Assembly (NCBI RefSeq): GCF_015390235.1
Contig: NZ_VUOH01000003.1
Location: forward strand, 434,001-498,000
Reading direction: 5' to 3'
Source of the DNA: Quadrisphaera sp. INWT6
Lineage (GTDB): Bacteria > Actinomycetota > Actinomycetes > Actinomycetales > Quadrisphaeraceae
Length of the DNA stretch: 64,000 nucleotides
Part shown: positions 1-9,309 of the stretch, in pieces
How the letters are laid out: each line of letters begins with the position of its first letter
How positions within the stretch are numbered: position 1 is the stretch's first letter
Notes under the pieces: generated by a model
The model's input: only the letters and a program-made list of their open reading frames with translations
Databases searched by the model: none
Told to the model about the DNA's origin: nothing
Program-made: the position numbers and the translations under genes

Positions 1-252
1 ATGTCCGACTCATTGCCACAGGAATGACGGGGGAACCTACGGCCCCACCACGACGGTCGATCCGTGGCCGACAGGGCCTCTCACCCGTCGTCGCCGCCCG
101 CTCGGCGACAGGATGCAGAACAACTTCTGATCAGCCTTCCGCTGACGTTGGTCGGATGTGATCGACATGGCGGTCCGGGCTGTCGGTGGCGTCTGCCACC
201 GTGTGGTCACCGGCACGACGCCGGCCTGAAGGTCGATCTAGGAGTCTCCTCG

Positions 253-483
253 ATGGCTACCAATAGGAACGTCGTTCCCAACCCCGACGGCGGCTGGGAT
301 GTCACCGGCGCCGGCAAGCGCGCCTCTGCTCACACCGATACACAGGCCGAGGCCATCTCCCGCGCCAAGACCATCGTGGGCAACCAGGGAGGCGGCGAGG
401 TGACGATCAGCGGCCGCGACGGGCGCATCCGCGCCAAGGACACCGTCGCTCCCGGCGACGACCCTCGCAACATCCCCGGCTGA
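253..483 (+). CDS. DUF2188-type small protein
   Basis: This is a 76-residue protein starting MATNRNVVPNPDGGWDV. The N-terminal pattern (VVP, then GGWDV), a middle helix with a TQAEAISRAKTIV-like stretch, and a C-terminal GEVTISGRDGRIR segment match DUF2188, a family of small proteins of unknown role. The ATG at 253 was chosen because an AGGAG ribosome site lies at 240-244; an upstream in-frame extension to 64 has no ribosome site and is compositionally poor. The gene stands alone at the left edge and is separated from the reverse genes on its right by a strong hairpin. Confidence 0.75.
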   Translation: MATNRNVVPNPDGGWDVTGAGKRASAHTDTQAEAISRAKTIVGNQGGGEVTISGRDGRIRAKDTVAPGDDPRNIPG

Positions 484-684
484 CCTACCGGAGGGGGCGG
501 GCTGCTCGCCAGGGTGGACGTGGGTGTCGGGCCCAGGCGACGCCGACACCTACCTCCACGGGAGGCTCCACGACCCTTGCAGAAGCGGCCTTTCCAGCTG
601 GACTCCGCCGGTGAGCCGCCTCGACCATCGCCGGGACGCGCCCCGGGTTTTGCGCGGTGAGCCGATGCACCACCCGGCCGACGA

Positions 685-727
685 CGCAGGAGGCGCCGGT
701 CCCCCACGGAGACCGGCGCCTCCTGCG
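685..727. terminator. Bidirectional terminator hairpin
   Basis: A perfect 17-bp inverted repeat (685-701 and 711-727) with a 9-nt loop sits between the forward DUF2188 gene and the 3' end of the reverse gene ending at 735. There is no long T run, as is common in high-GC actinobacteria. Its place between convergent genes suggests it ends transcription from both sides. Confidence 0.75.
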
Positions 728-734
728 GGCGTCA

Positions 735-1028
735 TCACGGTGCCGGCGGACTCGGCGCCGGGCTCTCGTAGGGCAGGAGCTGCTCGGCGTCGAGCCACTG
801 CTGCATCAGCTCGTGCCGCGGTGAGGTGTACGCGACATAGATCTGCCAGCCGGCACCGACGCGACGCCGGTCGACGACGATCCCCGGGTAGTCCGCCTCC
901 GAGCCAACAACCCATACGAACGGGTTGCCTGGCGGGCGCCGCTGGCGCATCGCCTCCTCAGCCGCCAGGCGTCGCTCGGTGTTGGCAGCGACCAGCCACG
1001 CGGGCAGCGGTGCCCCCTTCTTCGCCAT
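735..1028 (-). CDS. Small hypothetical protein
   Basis: This is a 97-residue protein beginning MAKKGAPLPAWLVAANTERR. It has a basic helical N-terminus and a central segment that reads like beta strands (FVWVVGSE, then GWQIYVAYTS). The tail is proline-rich. I recognise no family. It lies downstream of the GH26-like gene on the same strand and is probably cotranscribed. An in-frame GTG at 1070 would add 14 residues, so the start is uncertain. The 17-bp hairpin at 685-727 follows its stop. Confidence 0.5.
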   Translation of the reverse strand: MAKKGAPLPAWLVAANTERRLAAEEAMRQRRPPGNPFVWVVGSEADYPGIVVDRRRVGAGWQIYVAYTSPRHELMQQWLDAEQLLPYESPAPSPPAP

Positions 1029-1091
1029 GCCTCCGGCCACGGGCGCGATGCTCGCCGCCGCCACTGACACCCCGGACGAGCCCGGGAGGCA

Positions 1092-2462
1092 TCAGCTCTG
1101 CTCGAGGCGGTCCAGCAGCGCGTCCAGTCGGGCCACGAGCTCGTCGACGTCGGCCTGCGAGGCGGGAGTGGTCACGTCTACGGTCGGCTGGCTCGGCTCG
1201 GCGGTCGCAGTGGGGGTCGCAGTCGCTGAGGGCGTCTGCTGCTGCCCTCCGCTCTGCGCTGCGGCCGGCTCCCCCGACGGCGAAGGACCATCGGCAGTGC
1301 GGTCAGGCTCGGTCGAGGCGACGGCGTCCACGTAGGCCTGCGCTGAGGCGGGCATCTTCGTGTCGTCGGCGAAGAGCTGGAAGTTGCCGTCGTCCTGCGG
1401 CGCGTTGAAGAGGATCTCGTAGGCCAGCTGCCCCGGTCCGTCACCGGCGTTCGCGGCAAACCAGTCGACCATCCCGGTCACGTACGCGCTCTCGTCGCCC
1501 ATCTCCGCCCGTCCGGACCACTCCGGCACTGCCAACGGCACGCCCCACTCCGCGGCCTGCTCGCTGTAGGCGTCCAGCCCGATCGGGATGCCGCCGTCGC
1601 CACGGGCGTCGAGGTGGGCGCCGAAATCGGCCTGGGAGGTGATGGTGGGCCAGCCGTTGTAGGTGTCCACGCCGAGCACGTCAGCCTGGTCGGCGCCGGG
1701 CCAGGTGGTGCGCCAGTCCAGGCCGGTGCCGGAGCTGGTGACGTTGACGCCGTAGACGAGTTTCGCCTCGGGGAAGACCTCCTGCTGGACGGCGCGGTAG
1801 CGCGTCCAGGCGGCCTTGAAATCCTCGGCATCACCAGGACTGACCGACCAGTTCCACCCGCCGAGGTTGAACTCGTGGAAGGGCCGCACGTACGTGGTTC
1901 CCCGGCCCTGGCGCAGCTCGGCCATGCGGGTCAAGGACTCGCGCCAGCGGTCGTCGTAGGCGCCGTCGGCGGCGGCGGCCCAGGTGTCGCCGTCGAGCAG
2001 GCCGCCGGGGGCGATGTCGATGGCGCCGTGGAAGTCGGCGACCTCCCCGCCCGGGGCGATGGAGTACAGCTCGGTCTGATTGTCGCCGACGTCGGCCCAG
2101 GTGCCGACGATGTCGACGGGGTCGCCGCGCCAGTCCCCCAGTGCGCCGTCGGCGGCACCGTCGCCGGAGCCGCCGGACAGCCACGTGTGATCGTCACTGA
2201 CGGGCGCTGCCGCAGCGCTCGACTCGTCAGGCTTGGTGGGCGCCGGGCCCTTCGTCGCCGTGGCGGCTGGCGCACTCGGGTCGGACGTCGCCGAGGCGGT
2301 CGCGGTCGTCGCCGCAGAGGGAGTCTGCAACTCGTCGGACATCGGGTTGGTGGCGGCCAGGGCGACGCCGGTGGCGCTGCACAGGAGCGTGAAAGCACCG
2401 GCGGTGACGAGTGCCGGGCGGGCTCGGCGCGTGGCGGGGGTGGGCTGGCGATGTTTGGGCAT
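1092..2462 (-). CDS. Secreted GH26-like glycoside hydrolase
   Basis: This 456-residue protein probably cleaves a beta-mannan-type or related beta-glycan outside the cell. Residues 1-37 form a signal peptide: basic RRAR, a hydrophobic stretch and an ALA-A cleavage site. An Ala/Thr/Ser-rich linker runs to about residue 90, followed by a TIM-barrel-like domain. The motif YVRPFHEFN matches the GH26 acid/base region (His-Glu-x-Asn), and VPEWSG fits the nucleophile Glu region. The C-terminus is another low-complexity linker and a short coiled segment. The AAGGGAG ribosome site lies 8 nt before the ATG. Its substrate cannot be told from sequence, and its place beside transfer genes may mean it is element cargo. 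Confidence 0.7.
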   Translation of the reverse strand: MPKHRQPTPATRRARPALVTAGAFTLLCSATGVALAATNPMSDELQTPSAATTATASATSDPSAPAATATKGPAPTKPDESSAAAAPVSDDHTWLSGGSGDGAADGALGDWRGDPVDIVGTWADVGDNQTELYSIAPGGEVADFHGAIDIAPGGLLDGDTWAAAADGAYDDRWRESLTRMAELRQGRGTTYVRPFHEFNLGGWNWSVSPGDAEDFKAAWTRYRAVQQEVFPEAKLVYGVNVTSSGTGLDWRTTWPGADQADVLGVDTYNGWPTITSQADFGAHLDARGDGGIPIGLDAYSEQAAEWGVPLAVPEWSGRAEMGDESAYVTGMVDWFAANAGDGPGQLAYEILFNAPQDDGNFQLFADDTKMPASAQAYVDAVASTEPDRTADGPSPSGEPAAAQSGGQQQTPSATATPTATAEPSQPTVDVTTPASQADVDELVARLDALLDRLEQS

Positions 2463-2596
2463 GACGGTGACTCCCTTGTCGGGTTCGAGCGTTGGTTCAT
2501 GGGTTGGCGCTCAGATGCGCTTTTGCCGGCGAGGTGCGCTGAGGGGCTGCCCGGCCGGTGACGTCGTCTGATCAGGGGCTGTGGGAGGGCGGAGCG

Positions 2597-4020
2597 TCAT
2601 CGCGTCAGGGGCCGGTTGACGGCGGACGGTCTAGGCGGGGTCGGCATCGCCCTGCGCTCTGCATCGCGAAGAGCAGCGGCAAGGAGATCGCCTCCCCGCA
2701 GCTCGACCGCCTCGACGAGCCCCGTCCTGCCTTGAGGCCGTCGGCCGAACGGTGCCGTCGCCAGGGCATCGGACACCGTGTTCGCCTGTGCGCATGCGAG
2801 CCCGGCCGACTTCAGGAGCGTCGGGCAGTCGGGGTCGTCGAGCAGTGCGTGTCGCGGGGTGGCGAAGACCCACGAGAACCGCAGCGGGTCCCGCTCTCCG
2901 GTGGGGACCAACCACTTGCTGTCGGCCAGGTTGGACGACACCGCCTCCCCGAGGGCGAGCGTCGCCCGGACGCTCGACATGGCGACCTGGCCGGCGAAGT
3001 CGACTGCCGCACCAGATCTGCCCCTCCACGCAGCCGGCAGAGCGGGGCCGACGGCCAAGGACAGCTGGTCGATCTGGGCAGCCACGAGTGCGTCGTCCGG
3101 CTGCAGGACCGCACCCGCCCCGGATCGCGCGCTGACCGCCGGAGCGTCAGGGCGTGATCAGCCATCGCTTCGGCCACGTCGACCCCGAGAGCTTTATCGA
3201 AGGGTCGCACTCCGTCGGGAACCCGCAAGGACGCGTTGGCGTCCCACAAGGCCACCGCCCGATCGACGAGCCGCCCGAGGACCCGGAACGAAGCTTGGAC
3301 CTGCAGGGGACTCACATGCTCGCTGGACGCCACCAGCTCCGTCAACCGCTCGACGCCCCGTGGGATCTGCTCCGGCCTCCGCACCACCAGAGCTCGTCGG
3401 CCAGGACTGACCCTGAGGTCTGGCAGGTGCTCCAGAGGTGCGCTGGCAGCCAGGTGCATCACGGAAGCGGCGGCGGGGCGCAAGCGGTTGGCGCTCTCGA
3501 GCAGGACTTCCGCCTGCTCACGGCGTCCGGCGTGCCTGCAGTCCCGTTCCAGCGACTCGTCCAGCCACCCCACAGCCGAGCAGTGCTGGGCGACCTGGTG
3601 CATCGCGGTCCATGCCGCCGAGTCCAGACGTCTGACGCCTACTTCGATCCGGCCCCACTCGTGGCGCGCGGCGGTGGCTGAGCGGATCACGTCACGCCAC
3701 CCGCGATCGACCTCGTCGAGGGAATCCTCGCCCATGGCGTCGACCAGCGAGCGGTGGACCTCAGGACGGCGTTGTTCGTCCAGCAGCCGTCCGAGGTAGG
3801 CGACGGGGTGCTCGTAGAACACCGACTCCTCGACGGGACGACGCCACTTGCGATGAAGACCAGTCACGTCGTGGTGCACCTCGACCGCGAGGCCCAGTAC
3901 GGCACTGCGAGCATGGAGCGCGAGGTCGAGGTCTTCCGCGCGAGTGGGTTCCGACGTAGCGAGCATGAGGGCCAGGTGGTCGGACAGGTCCTGGGTGTGC
4001 CCGAGCCAGGAGCCGCTCAC
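2597..4020 (-). pseudogene. Hypothetical helical protein, apparent frameshift near 3.12 kb
   Basis: From GTG 4020 a coherent helical protein reads (VSGSWLGHTQDLSDHLAL...) to about position 3150. The same frame then turns into Ser/Arg/Pro-rich text typical of out-of-frame reading and stops at 2812. Sensible protein resumes in another frame from about 3120 (VLQPDDALVAAQIDQLSLAVG...) and ends at 2597. The simplest reading is one gene of about 470 residues broken by a frameshift between 3105 and 3150. The alternative is a separate downstream gene starting at GTG 3085. The start was chosen for the GTGA overlap with the upstream gene and a GGGAG ribosome site. No family is recognised. Confidence 0.45.
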
Positions 4021-4391
4021 GGCTCCCACCGCACGAGGAGCGTTCGCAGGCGGTGGCATGCGACTGCTGCACGCAGCCGTTCAGCCTCATCTGCGCCTCC
4101 CACGACGGCCAGCTGCAACCGCCGCCGCGCATGGGCGATCAGGGCGAGGGCGTGATGGTCGTCATCGGCCCCCTGGTCCGGGTAGACCAGTGGCGGCATC
4201 GGCGGGTGCACGTCGACCAGGCCACTGACGACGTCCGCCACGTCATCAGCGAGATCGTCGTCGACGATGCCCGACCTCGGGTCCGCCAGCACGACGGTGA
4301 GGAAGGTCAGAGCGCTGTCGATGCCGTGGTGGGCCCTGCTCGTGGGGATCGCCACTGAGTCGGGGTGGTCGTGGGGCTGGCCGCTGGTCAT
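4017..4391 (-). CDS. Hypothetical protein upstream of and coupled to the frameshifted gene
   Basis: This is a 124-residue acidic, largely helical protein beginning MTSGQPHDHPDSVAIP. It has an Asp-rich middle (VDDDLADDVADVVSGL) and a helical C-terminus ending LLVRWEP. The ATG at 4391 has a GAGGGTGG-like ribosome site and removes a poor 32-residue extension. Its TGA overlaps the GTG of the next gene by 4 bp, so the two are translationally coupled and probably act together. The pair is transcribed away from the relaxase operon. I do not recognise the family. Confidence 0.5.
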   Translation of the reverse strand: MTSGQPHDHPDSVAIPTSRAHHGIDSALTFLTVVLADPRSGIVDDDLADDVADVVSGLVDVHPPMPPLVYPDQGADDDHHALALIAHARRRLQLAVVGGADEAERLRAAVACHRLRTLLVRWEP

Positions 4392-4580
4392 GACGCCACC
4401 CTCGCCACCAGGCACCGGTGCGACCGGCCGAGCGCCCGGGCCTGTGGACGAGGGGCACCAGCGCTCGAGGTGTGCACGAGAGCCCACTCCGCCGGAGCGC
4501 GGCTCGGGTCAGCTGGAGGGCGCTCTCGGCGAGGGCGGCCTGCGACGCGGACAGTCATGCCGCGACGCTCTGCCCGCCCC

Positions 4581-4637
4581 CTTGCCCAGAGGCTTGCCCG
4601 CTCGCGATCGCGCACATGGGGCAAGGGCCCGAGCAAG
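4581..4637. promoter_or_regulatory. Symmetric GGGCAAG repeat cluster; operator or oriT candidate
   Basis: Two CTTGCCC copies (4581, 4593; 12 bp apart) face one GGGCAAG (4619) and one GAGCAAG (4631; again 12 bp apart). Between them is the palindrome CGCGATCGCG. The cluster lies just upstream of the mobC-relaxase-primase operon. The same 12-bp spaced heptamers recur at 15.7-16.0 kb and 27.3 kb. A regulator-binding site is the first choice. An origin of transfer is also possible because oriT often lies beside mobC and the relaxase gene. Confidence 0.5.
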
Positions 4638-4669
4638 GCGATGTCCCGAGCCTCGCTGCTGTGAGACCG

Positions 4670-5170
4670 ATGCAGCACGCTTCTGGCTCGACGGCGGCCG
4701 GAGGGACGGATCCTGTCCCCACGGCCCCCCAGATCGACAGCCAGTCCCCACCCATCGACGCGGCGCGTCCGTCGTGGACGTCTCGCAACCGCAGCCACGA
4801 CGGCCCTCAGCGCGGTGAACGGATCCGTCTGCGCCTGAGCAGCGAAGAGCTCGCCGCACTCGCGACTGCGGCCCACGCCGCGGGGCTCACCGTGTCCGGC
4901 TACGCCGCGGACGCCCTCGTCGCCGTGGTCACCGGAGATGCGACGCCTTCGGTTGAGCCGCTGCGGTCTGCCCTCGCCGACCTGCTGGACGCGCGCTCGC
5001 AACTGCGCCGCCTCGCGGCGAACGTCCACCTCGCCGTCGGGTCGACCCACCAGAACGGCCGGCCCCCGTCGTGGCTCGAGGCGGCGGTCCGGGACGCTGC
5101 AACAGCCGTCAGGCGGGTCGACGAGGCCGCTGCCGCGGTGACCTCCGCGCTGTCGAGGACCTCCCGTTGA
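4670..5170 (+). CDS. mobC: MobC-like relaxosome accessory protein
   Basis: This 166-residue protein probably binds oriT DNA and helps the relaxase at the relaxosome. Residues 1-45 are disordered. Residues 49-85 (GERIRLRLSSEELAALATAA, then a GLTVSGYAADAL-like helix) form the ribbon-helix-helix-like domain typical of MobC. The rest is helical and Ala-rich. The ATG at 4670 is the first start giving a full domain without a poor leader, though its ribosome site is weak. Its TGA overlaps the TTG of the relaxase gene by 4 bp. The GGGCAAG cluster lies directly upstream. Confidence 0.75.
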   Translation: MQHASGSTAAGGTDPVPTAPQIDSQSPPIDAARPSWTSRNRSHDGPQRGERIRLRLSSEELAALATAAHAAGLTVSGYAADALVAVVTGDATPSVEPLRSALADLLDARSQLRRLAANVHLAVGSTHQNGRPPSWLEAAVRDAATAVRRVDEAAAAVTSALSRTSR

Positions 5171-6651
5171 TCGGCAAGGTCACCCGCGGCGAGCGCGTCG
5201 CCGGACTCCTGCACTACCTCTTCGGACCGGGGCGGTCGAACGAGCACACCGACCCCCACCTCGCCGCTGCCTGGGACCCGGTCGACGAGCTGCAGCCCGC
5301 TGTGGTCGACGGCCGGCACGACCTCCAGGTTCTGACCGGACTCCTCGTGCAACCACTGGTCGCCGACTTCCGGCAGAAACCGCACCCCGTCTGGCACTGC
5401 GGACTGCGCAACGCTCCCAGCGACCGGCACCTGTCCGACGCCGAGTGGGACACGGTCGTGCGGGAGGTGCTGCACCGCACGGGTCTTGCACCACGCGACG
5501 ACGATGGCGCCTGCCGCTGGGTCGCTGTCCGCCACGCCGTCGACCACGTGCACGTGGTGGTCACCCTCGCCCGCCAAGACGGTCGCCCCGTCAGCACGAA
5601 CAACGACTTCTACCGGGTGGGCGAGGCGTGTCGCGCCATGGAGGAGCGCTTCGACCTCCAGCGCACGGGCGCTCGTGACCGCACGGCAGGACGGCGCCCG
5701 AGCCGGGCTGAGACCGAGAAGGCCCAGCGCGACGGCCGTTCGGAAACCCCGCGGGTGATGCTTCGCCGAGCGGTCAGCAGCGCCGCTGCTGTCACCGACT
5801 CCCCCGAGGCCTTCCTCGCCGAGCTGCGTGCCGCGGGGGTCCTGGTGAACCTGCGCTACAGCGAGGTCGACCCCGAGAAGGTCACCGGCTACTCCGTCGC
5901 CTGGCCCGGTGACCACACCGCCGATGGTGCACCGGTCTACTTCGGAGGTTCGAAGCTCGCTCCCGAACTGTCATGGGCTCGCCTGGGTGCGCGGTGGCAG
6001 CAGCCGGTGCTCGCACCGCGCGCCGAGGCGTCTGCGGTGGACGGAACCGGCTGGGCCCCCGAGCGCGACTCGAGTCCGGTCGCCGTCCCTGGCCCGTCGC
6101 GAGAACTGGACCCCAGCAGACGCCGGGATGCCCTCGACGGCGCGACAGCGGCGATCGTGAGCGCGGGGCAGGTGCTGAGCGGCGGGGGCCCCGCCAGCGC
6201 CGGGGCGGATGACATCGCCGCCGCCGCAGGGGACGTGATCGCGGTCACCGGGCGACTCGTGGAGGGTCGTGCTGACGGCTACCTCAGCCGCATCGGCGAC
6301 CGGTACCAGCGAGCCGCGAGGGTGCCGTGGGCACGACGGCCGGAGCCGTCGGCCACGGCAGCCGTGCTCCGGCGAGCCGCCCGAGAACTGATGCGGCTGC
6401 GCCGAGCCCGACCCTCAGAACGCGAGGAGGTCATCGAGCTGATGCGCGCCACGGCCTCGTTCGTCGATGCGCTGGCCGCCCTGCGGGCGGCGCAGCACCG
6501 CCCCGAGCAGGCGGTGGCTGCTCTCGAGAGCGCGGTGGCGCTGCGCGCTCACGCCGCCGCGCTGACTTCCGCCGTGGACGTGTCGGAGCACCCGCAGCCA
6601 GCGGTGCAGATCAGCGTGCCCCGACAGCGCACCTCCCGTGGTGCGTCATGA
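5167..6651 (+). CDS. Conjugative relaxase
   Basis: This 494-residue DNA transesterase is expected to nick oriT and pilot the strand into the recipient. The N-terminus MIGKVTRGERVAGLLHYLFG supplies a candidate nucleophilic Tyr17. The motif VRHAVDHVHVVV (about residues 121-132) gives the His triad that binds metal, and VWHCGLRNAPSDRHLSD is typical of actinobacterial MOB relaxases. The C-terminal 200 residues are helical. The TTG at 5167 has GAGGA upstream and overlaps the mobC stop by 4 bp; earlier in-frame starts lie inside mobC. Its own TGA overlaps the primase ATG. Confidence 0.85.
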   Translation: MIGKVTRGERVAGLLHYLFGPGRSNEHTDPHLAAAWDPVDELQPAVVDGRHDLQVLTGLLVQPLVADFRQKPHPVWHCGLRNAPSDRHLSDAEWDTVVREVLHRTGLAPRDDDGACRWVAVRHAVDHVHVVVTLARQDGRPVSTNNDFYRVGEACRAMEERFDLQRTGARDRTAGRRPSRAETEKAQRDGRSETPRVMLRRAVSSAAAVTDSPEAFLAELRAAGVLVNLRYSEVDPEKVTGYSVAWPGDHTADGAPVYFGGSKLAPELSWARLGARWQQPVLAPRAEASAVDGTGWAPERDSSPVAVPGPSRELDPSRRRDALDGATAAIVSAGQVLSGGGPASAGADDIAAAAGDVIAVTGRLVEGRADGYLSRIGDRYQRAARVPWARRPEPSATAAVLRRAARELMRLRRARPSEREEVIELMRATASFVDALAALRAAQHRPEQAVAALESAVALRAHAAALTSAVDVSEHPQPAVQISVPRQRTSRGAS

Positions 6652-8093
6652 GCGAAGGCAGCAACGATCCTCTCGACGAAGCGGCCGCCCAGCTGGCACA
6701 CCTCGCCCGCGCGCTCTTGAGCGCTTCGGAGGTCGGGCTGCGCATCCACGCCACTCGCACCGCACGCCGCACCGGAACTCCCGCCGTGGCCGTCCCCGAA
6801 CCGAGGCGCCCTCGAGGCGAGGAGGACGACCGCGATCGCGCCGTCGCGCCGGCGACCTCCACGTCGCGGTCCCCGCGCCGGACATCCGCGGCACATCCGG
6901 CGCGTACGAGCACGCCGGTCACTCCTCCGTCCGGTCGCAGGCCGGCGGGCGCGCCCCATGCTCCCCGGCCCTCCACACGGGGGCCAGCGTCGTCGCGCCT
7001 CCTCGGAGTGCACCGCGACGCGTTGGACTTCTTCCGCGAGCAGGAGCGCCCCGCATGGGCGACAGACATGCTCCGGGACCGTGGCCTGACCGCAGCTTGG
7101 GAGCCTCCGTGGTCGGCGGGGTACGCGCCGGCCGGCTGGACGCAGCTGACGCAGCACCTGCGCTCCCGTGGTTGGGACGACGAGGTCCTCCTTGCCGCCG
7201 GGTTGAGCCGACGCTCTCGGACGGGCAACCTCATCGACCACTTCCGCGACCGCATCGTGCTCCCGTTGCGCAGGGCCGACGGGCAGGTCATCGGCTTCGT
7301 CGGTCGCTGTGCCCCCGGGGGCGATCCTCGGACGCCCAAGTACCTCAACAGCCCGGCGAGCGGCGTCTACGACAAGTCGGCGACCCTCTTCGGCCTCGCG
7401 GAGGGGCGAGCAGCCCTGACCAGCGGGGCTGTTCCAGTGCTGGTGGAGGGCCCGATGGACGCCATCGCCGTCGCTGCGGTGACGGGCGAGGCGTTCGTGG
7501 GCCTGGCCCCGTGCGGCACCTCCCTCACCAGGGCTCACGTGGACGAGCTGGGCAGGGTCGTCGACCTCGCCAGCTCGACGGTGGTGGTGGCCACCGACCA
7601 CGACGCCGCCGGAGACGCCGCCGCCGTCAAGGCCTTCGAGCGCATCGCCGGCCGCTGCGCCGGACAGCTCCGAGCCGGGCTTCCAGAGGGCCTCGACCCG
7701 TCCGACGTGTTGCGCCGCGAGGGACCCGCGGGCCTACGGGAGGCGCTGACGACTCGTACGAGGCCACTCCTGGACGTGGCCGTCGACCACCGCCTGATGC
7801 GGTGGGCCGACCAGCTCCAGTGGGTCCAGGGCAGGGTCAGAGCGGCTCGACACGTCGCGCCCCTGATCGCGCAGCTCAAGGAGTCGGAGCGGGGAAGCGC
7901 CGTGACGGCCCTGGCGCAGCGCCTCGACCTGATGGAGAGCACGGTGAGCGACGCCGTCGCCGTCGCCGTTCCCGAGCTGTCACGCGAGGTCCCACCCGAC
8001 GCTTCCACGTCTCGCCGCATCCAGGAGGGTTCCACCCCGACACTGCGACCGCCCGCGGCCACCACGGCCCCGCCACACACCCGCGGCCGCTGA
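6648..8093 (+). CDS. DnaG-like Toprim primase
   Basis: This 481-residue protein probably lays primers on the transferred strand. Residues 1-125 are helical then disordered (Pro/Arg/Thr-rich), with no CHC2 zinc finger. The catalytic core follows. FRDRIVLPLRRADGQVIGFVGR is the DnaG N-terminal core signature, VLVEGPMDAIAV holds the Toprim Glu, and VVVATDHDAAGD holds the DxD pair. A KYLNSP-like motif is also present. The start ATGA overlaps the relaxase stop. Loss of the zinc domain is common in element-borne primases. Confidence 0.85.
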   Translation: MSEGSNDPLDEAAAQLAHLARALLSASEVGLRIHATRTARRTGTPAVAVPEPRRPRGEEDDRDRAVAPATSTSRSPRRTSAAHPARTSTPVTPPSGRRPAGAPHAPRPSTRGPASSRLLGVHRDALDFFREQERPAWATDMLRDRGLTAAWEPPWSAGYAPAGWTQLTQHLRSRGWDDEVLLAAGLSRRSRTGNLIDHFRDRIVLPLRRADGQVIGFVGRCAPGGDPRTPKYLNSPASGVYDKSATLFGLAEGRAALTSGAVPVLVEGPMDAIAVAAVTGEAFVGLAPCGTSLTRAHVDELGRVVDLASSTVVVATDHDAAGDAAAVKAFERIAGRCAGQLRAGLPEGLDPSDVLRREGPAGLREALTTRTRPLLDVAVDHRLMRWADQLQWVQGRVRAARHVAPLIAQLKESERGSAVTALAQRLDLMESTVSDAVAVAVPELSREVPPDASTSRRIQEGSTPTLRPPAATTAPPHTRGR

Positions 8094-8136
8094 CAAACGC
8101 CGTGTACATCTCGCCAGAACCGCTGGACACTGCCGC

Positions 8137-8838
8137 ATGGCGCAGTCGGTGGTGCAGGTCCGAGCCATGTGGGAGGACGTGACGGGCACTCCCCTGCGAG
8201 CCGACCACCGCGCCGCGTTCCTCCGTCGGCCCGAGGCCGCCGCACTCGCGGCGCTGCCACGGGTCGTCATCGAGCTCGCCGCCTCGACCACCGTTGCCCG
8301 TTGCGGCGAGCTGCGTCTCTCGACGTGGCTGGACGCTGCAGTGGTGCAGCGCGCAACAGCACCTCCGCTGAGGATCGAGCTGGTCCCCTCGACCTGCTGG
8401 TGGTCCAACCTCCGCTCGGAGCTCCCCGCCGAGCAGTGGGCAGTCTGCAAGCGGTGGTCCTCACAGCGCGCGAGTCGCCGTTGCGAGATCTGCGGTGAGT
8501 GCGGCCCTCGGTGGCCTGTGGAGTGCCATGAGAGGTGGCAGTACCTCGACGGCGACCGTCCGCGCATGCAGCGGCTGGTGGGCCTCATCTCGCTGTGCCC
8601 CGCCTGTCACCAGGCGACCCACATGGGCTTCGCGAGCGTCAGCGGTCATCTTGACCAGGCCATGGCCCACCTCGGCGCTGTCAACGGCTGGAGCCCGGAG
8701 CAGTGCGCGGCTCACCTGGCTGACAGTCAGTCGGTCTGGGAGTGCAGAAGTCGCCACGAGTGGACGCTCGACGTCGACTGGCTGGTCCATGCGCTCGGCA
8801 TCGACGTGGTGGTGAAGAGGCCAGCCGCTCTCAGCTGA
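8137..8838 (+). CDS. HNH-like zinc protein
   Basis: This 233-residue protein may be a nuclease or DNA-binding protein. The C-terminal half holds CEICGECGPRWPVECHERW followed by LISLCPACHQATHMG. This is a CxxC plus CxxCH zinc site with a His-rich beta-beta-alpha layout like HNH endonucleases. The N-terminal half is helical with no recognised domain. It follows the primase gene by 43 nt on the same strand and ends convergently against the DUF4913 gene. Whether the HNH centre is catalytically complete cannot be judged by eye. Confidence 0.6.
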   Translation: MAQSVVQVRAMWEDVTGTPLRADHRAAFLRRPEAAALAALPRVVIELAASTTVARCGELRLSTWLDAAVVQRATAPPLRIELVPSTCWWSNLRSELPAEQWAVCKRWSSQRASRRCEICGECGPRWPVECHERWQYLDGDRPRMQRLVGLISLCPACHQATHMGFASVSGHLDQAMAHLGAVNGWSPEQCAAHLADSQSVWECRSRHEWTLDVDWLVHALGIDVVVKRPAALS

Positions 8839-8865
8839 GCGCGCTCGACTCCTCAACCTGCCGGA

Positions 8866-9309
8866 TCACGCGCTGTGACGGTCAGGGGTGCAGCGGGCGA
8901 AGGGCCCGGTCCGGCTGGTGAGCACCAAGAAGTTGGGGTCGAAGTGGCTGAGCAGCCAGACCGACAGCCCGAGCCCCTCCTGGGCCTGCAGCACCTCCCA
9001 CGCCCTCCACATCGCCTCCAGGCGCAGAGTCGCCTCGGGGTGGTCCTGCCACTGCGCACACCACCGCAGCTCCCCACCGTACGACCGTTGGAAGACCTCC
9101 AAGAGGTAGTCGGCGACCCAGCGGTCAGCGGACGGGAAAGCGGGGTCAGACGGACCCGCCTCGGAGTTCGACGCAGATCCCGCGTCGAGCCCGCCCCCGG
9201 GCGGCTGCCGGAGACTGGCCAGGTCTTCGACGTCCTTGGCGATCCGCTGGAGGAGCGCGTCGATCTCGTCCAGGCGACGCCCGTGCCGGCGTAGCTGGTC
9301 ACCGCTCAC
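8866..9309 (-). CDS. DUF4913 protein
   Basis: This 147-residue protein starts with a coiled helix (RRLDEIDALLQRIAKDVEDL) and a Gly/Ser linker. It then carries the DUF4913 core: WVADYLLEVFQR, a WCAQWQDHPEA segment, a WRAWEVLQ helix and a terminal W-x-x-x-HFDP plus GPFARC segment. The role of the family is unknown. It is the last gene of the reverse secretion operon, and its GTG overlaps the coupling-protein TGA by 4 bp, so it is likely part of the transfer apparatus. Confidence 0.75.
   Translation of the reverse strand: MSGDQLRRHGRRLDEIDALLQRIAKDVEDLASLRQPPGGGLDAGSASNSEAGPSDPAFPSADRWVADYLLEVFQRSYGGELRWCAQWQDHPEATLRLEAMWRAWEVLQAQEGLGLSVWLLSHFDPNFLVLTSRTGPFARCTPDRHSA

Noticed and set aside
1614..2561. 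315-codon forward open frame opposite the GH26-like gene
   Set aside because: It has no motif, and the reverse frame has a signal peptide and both catalytic regions.
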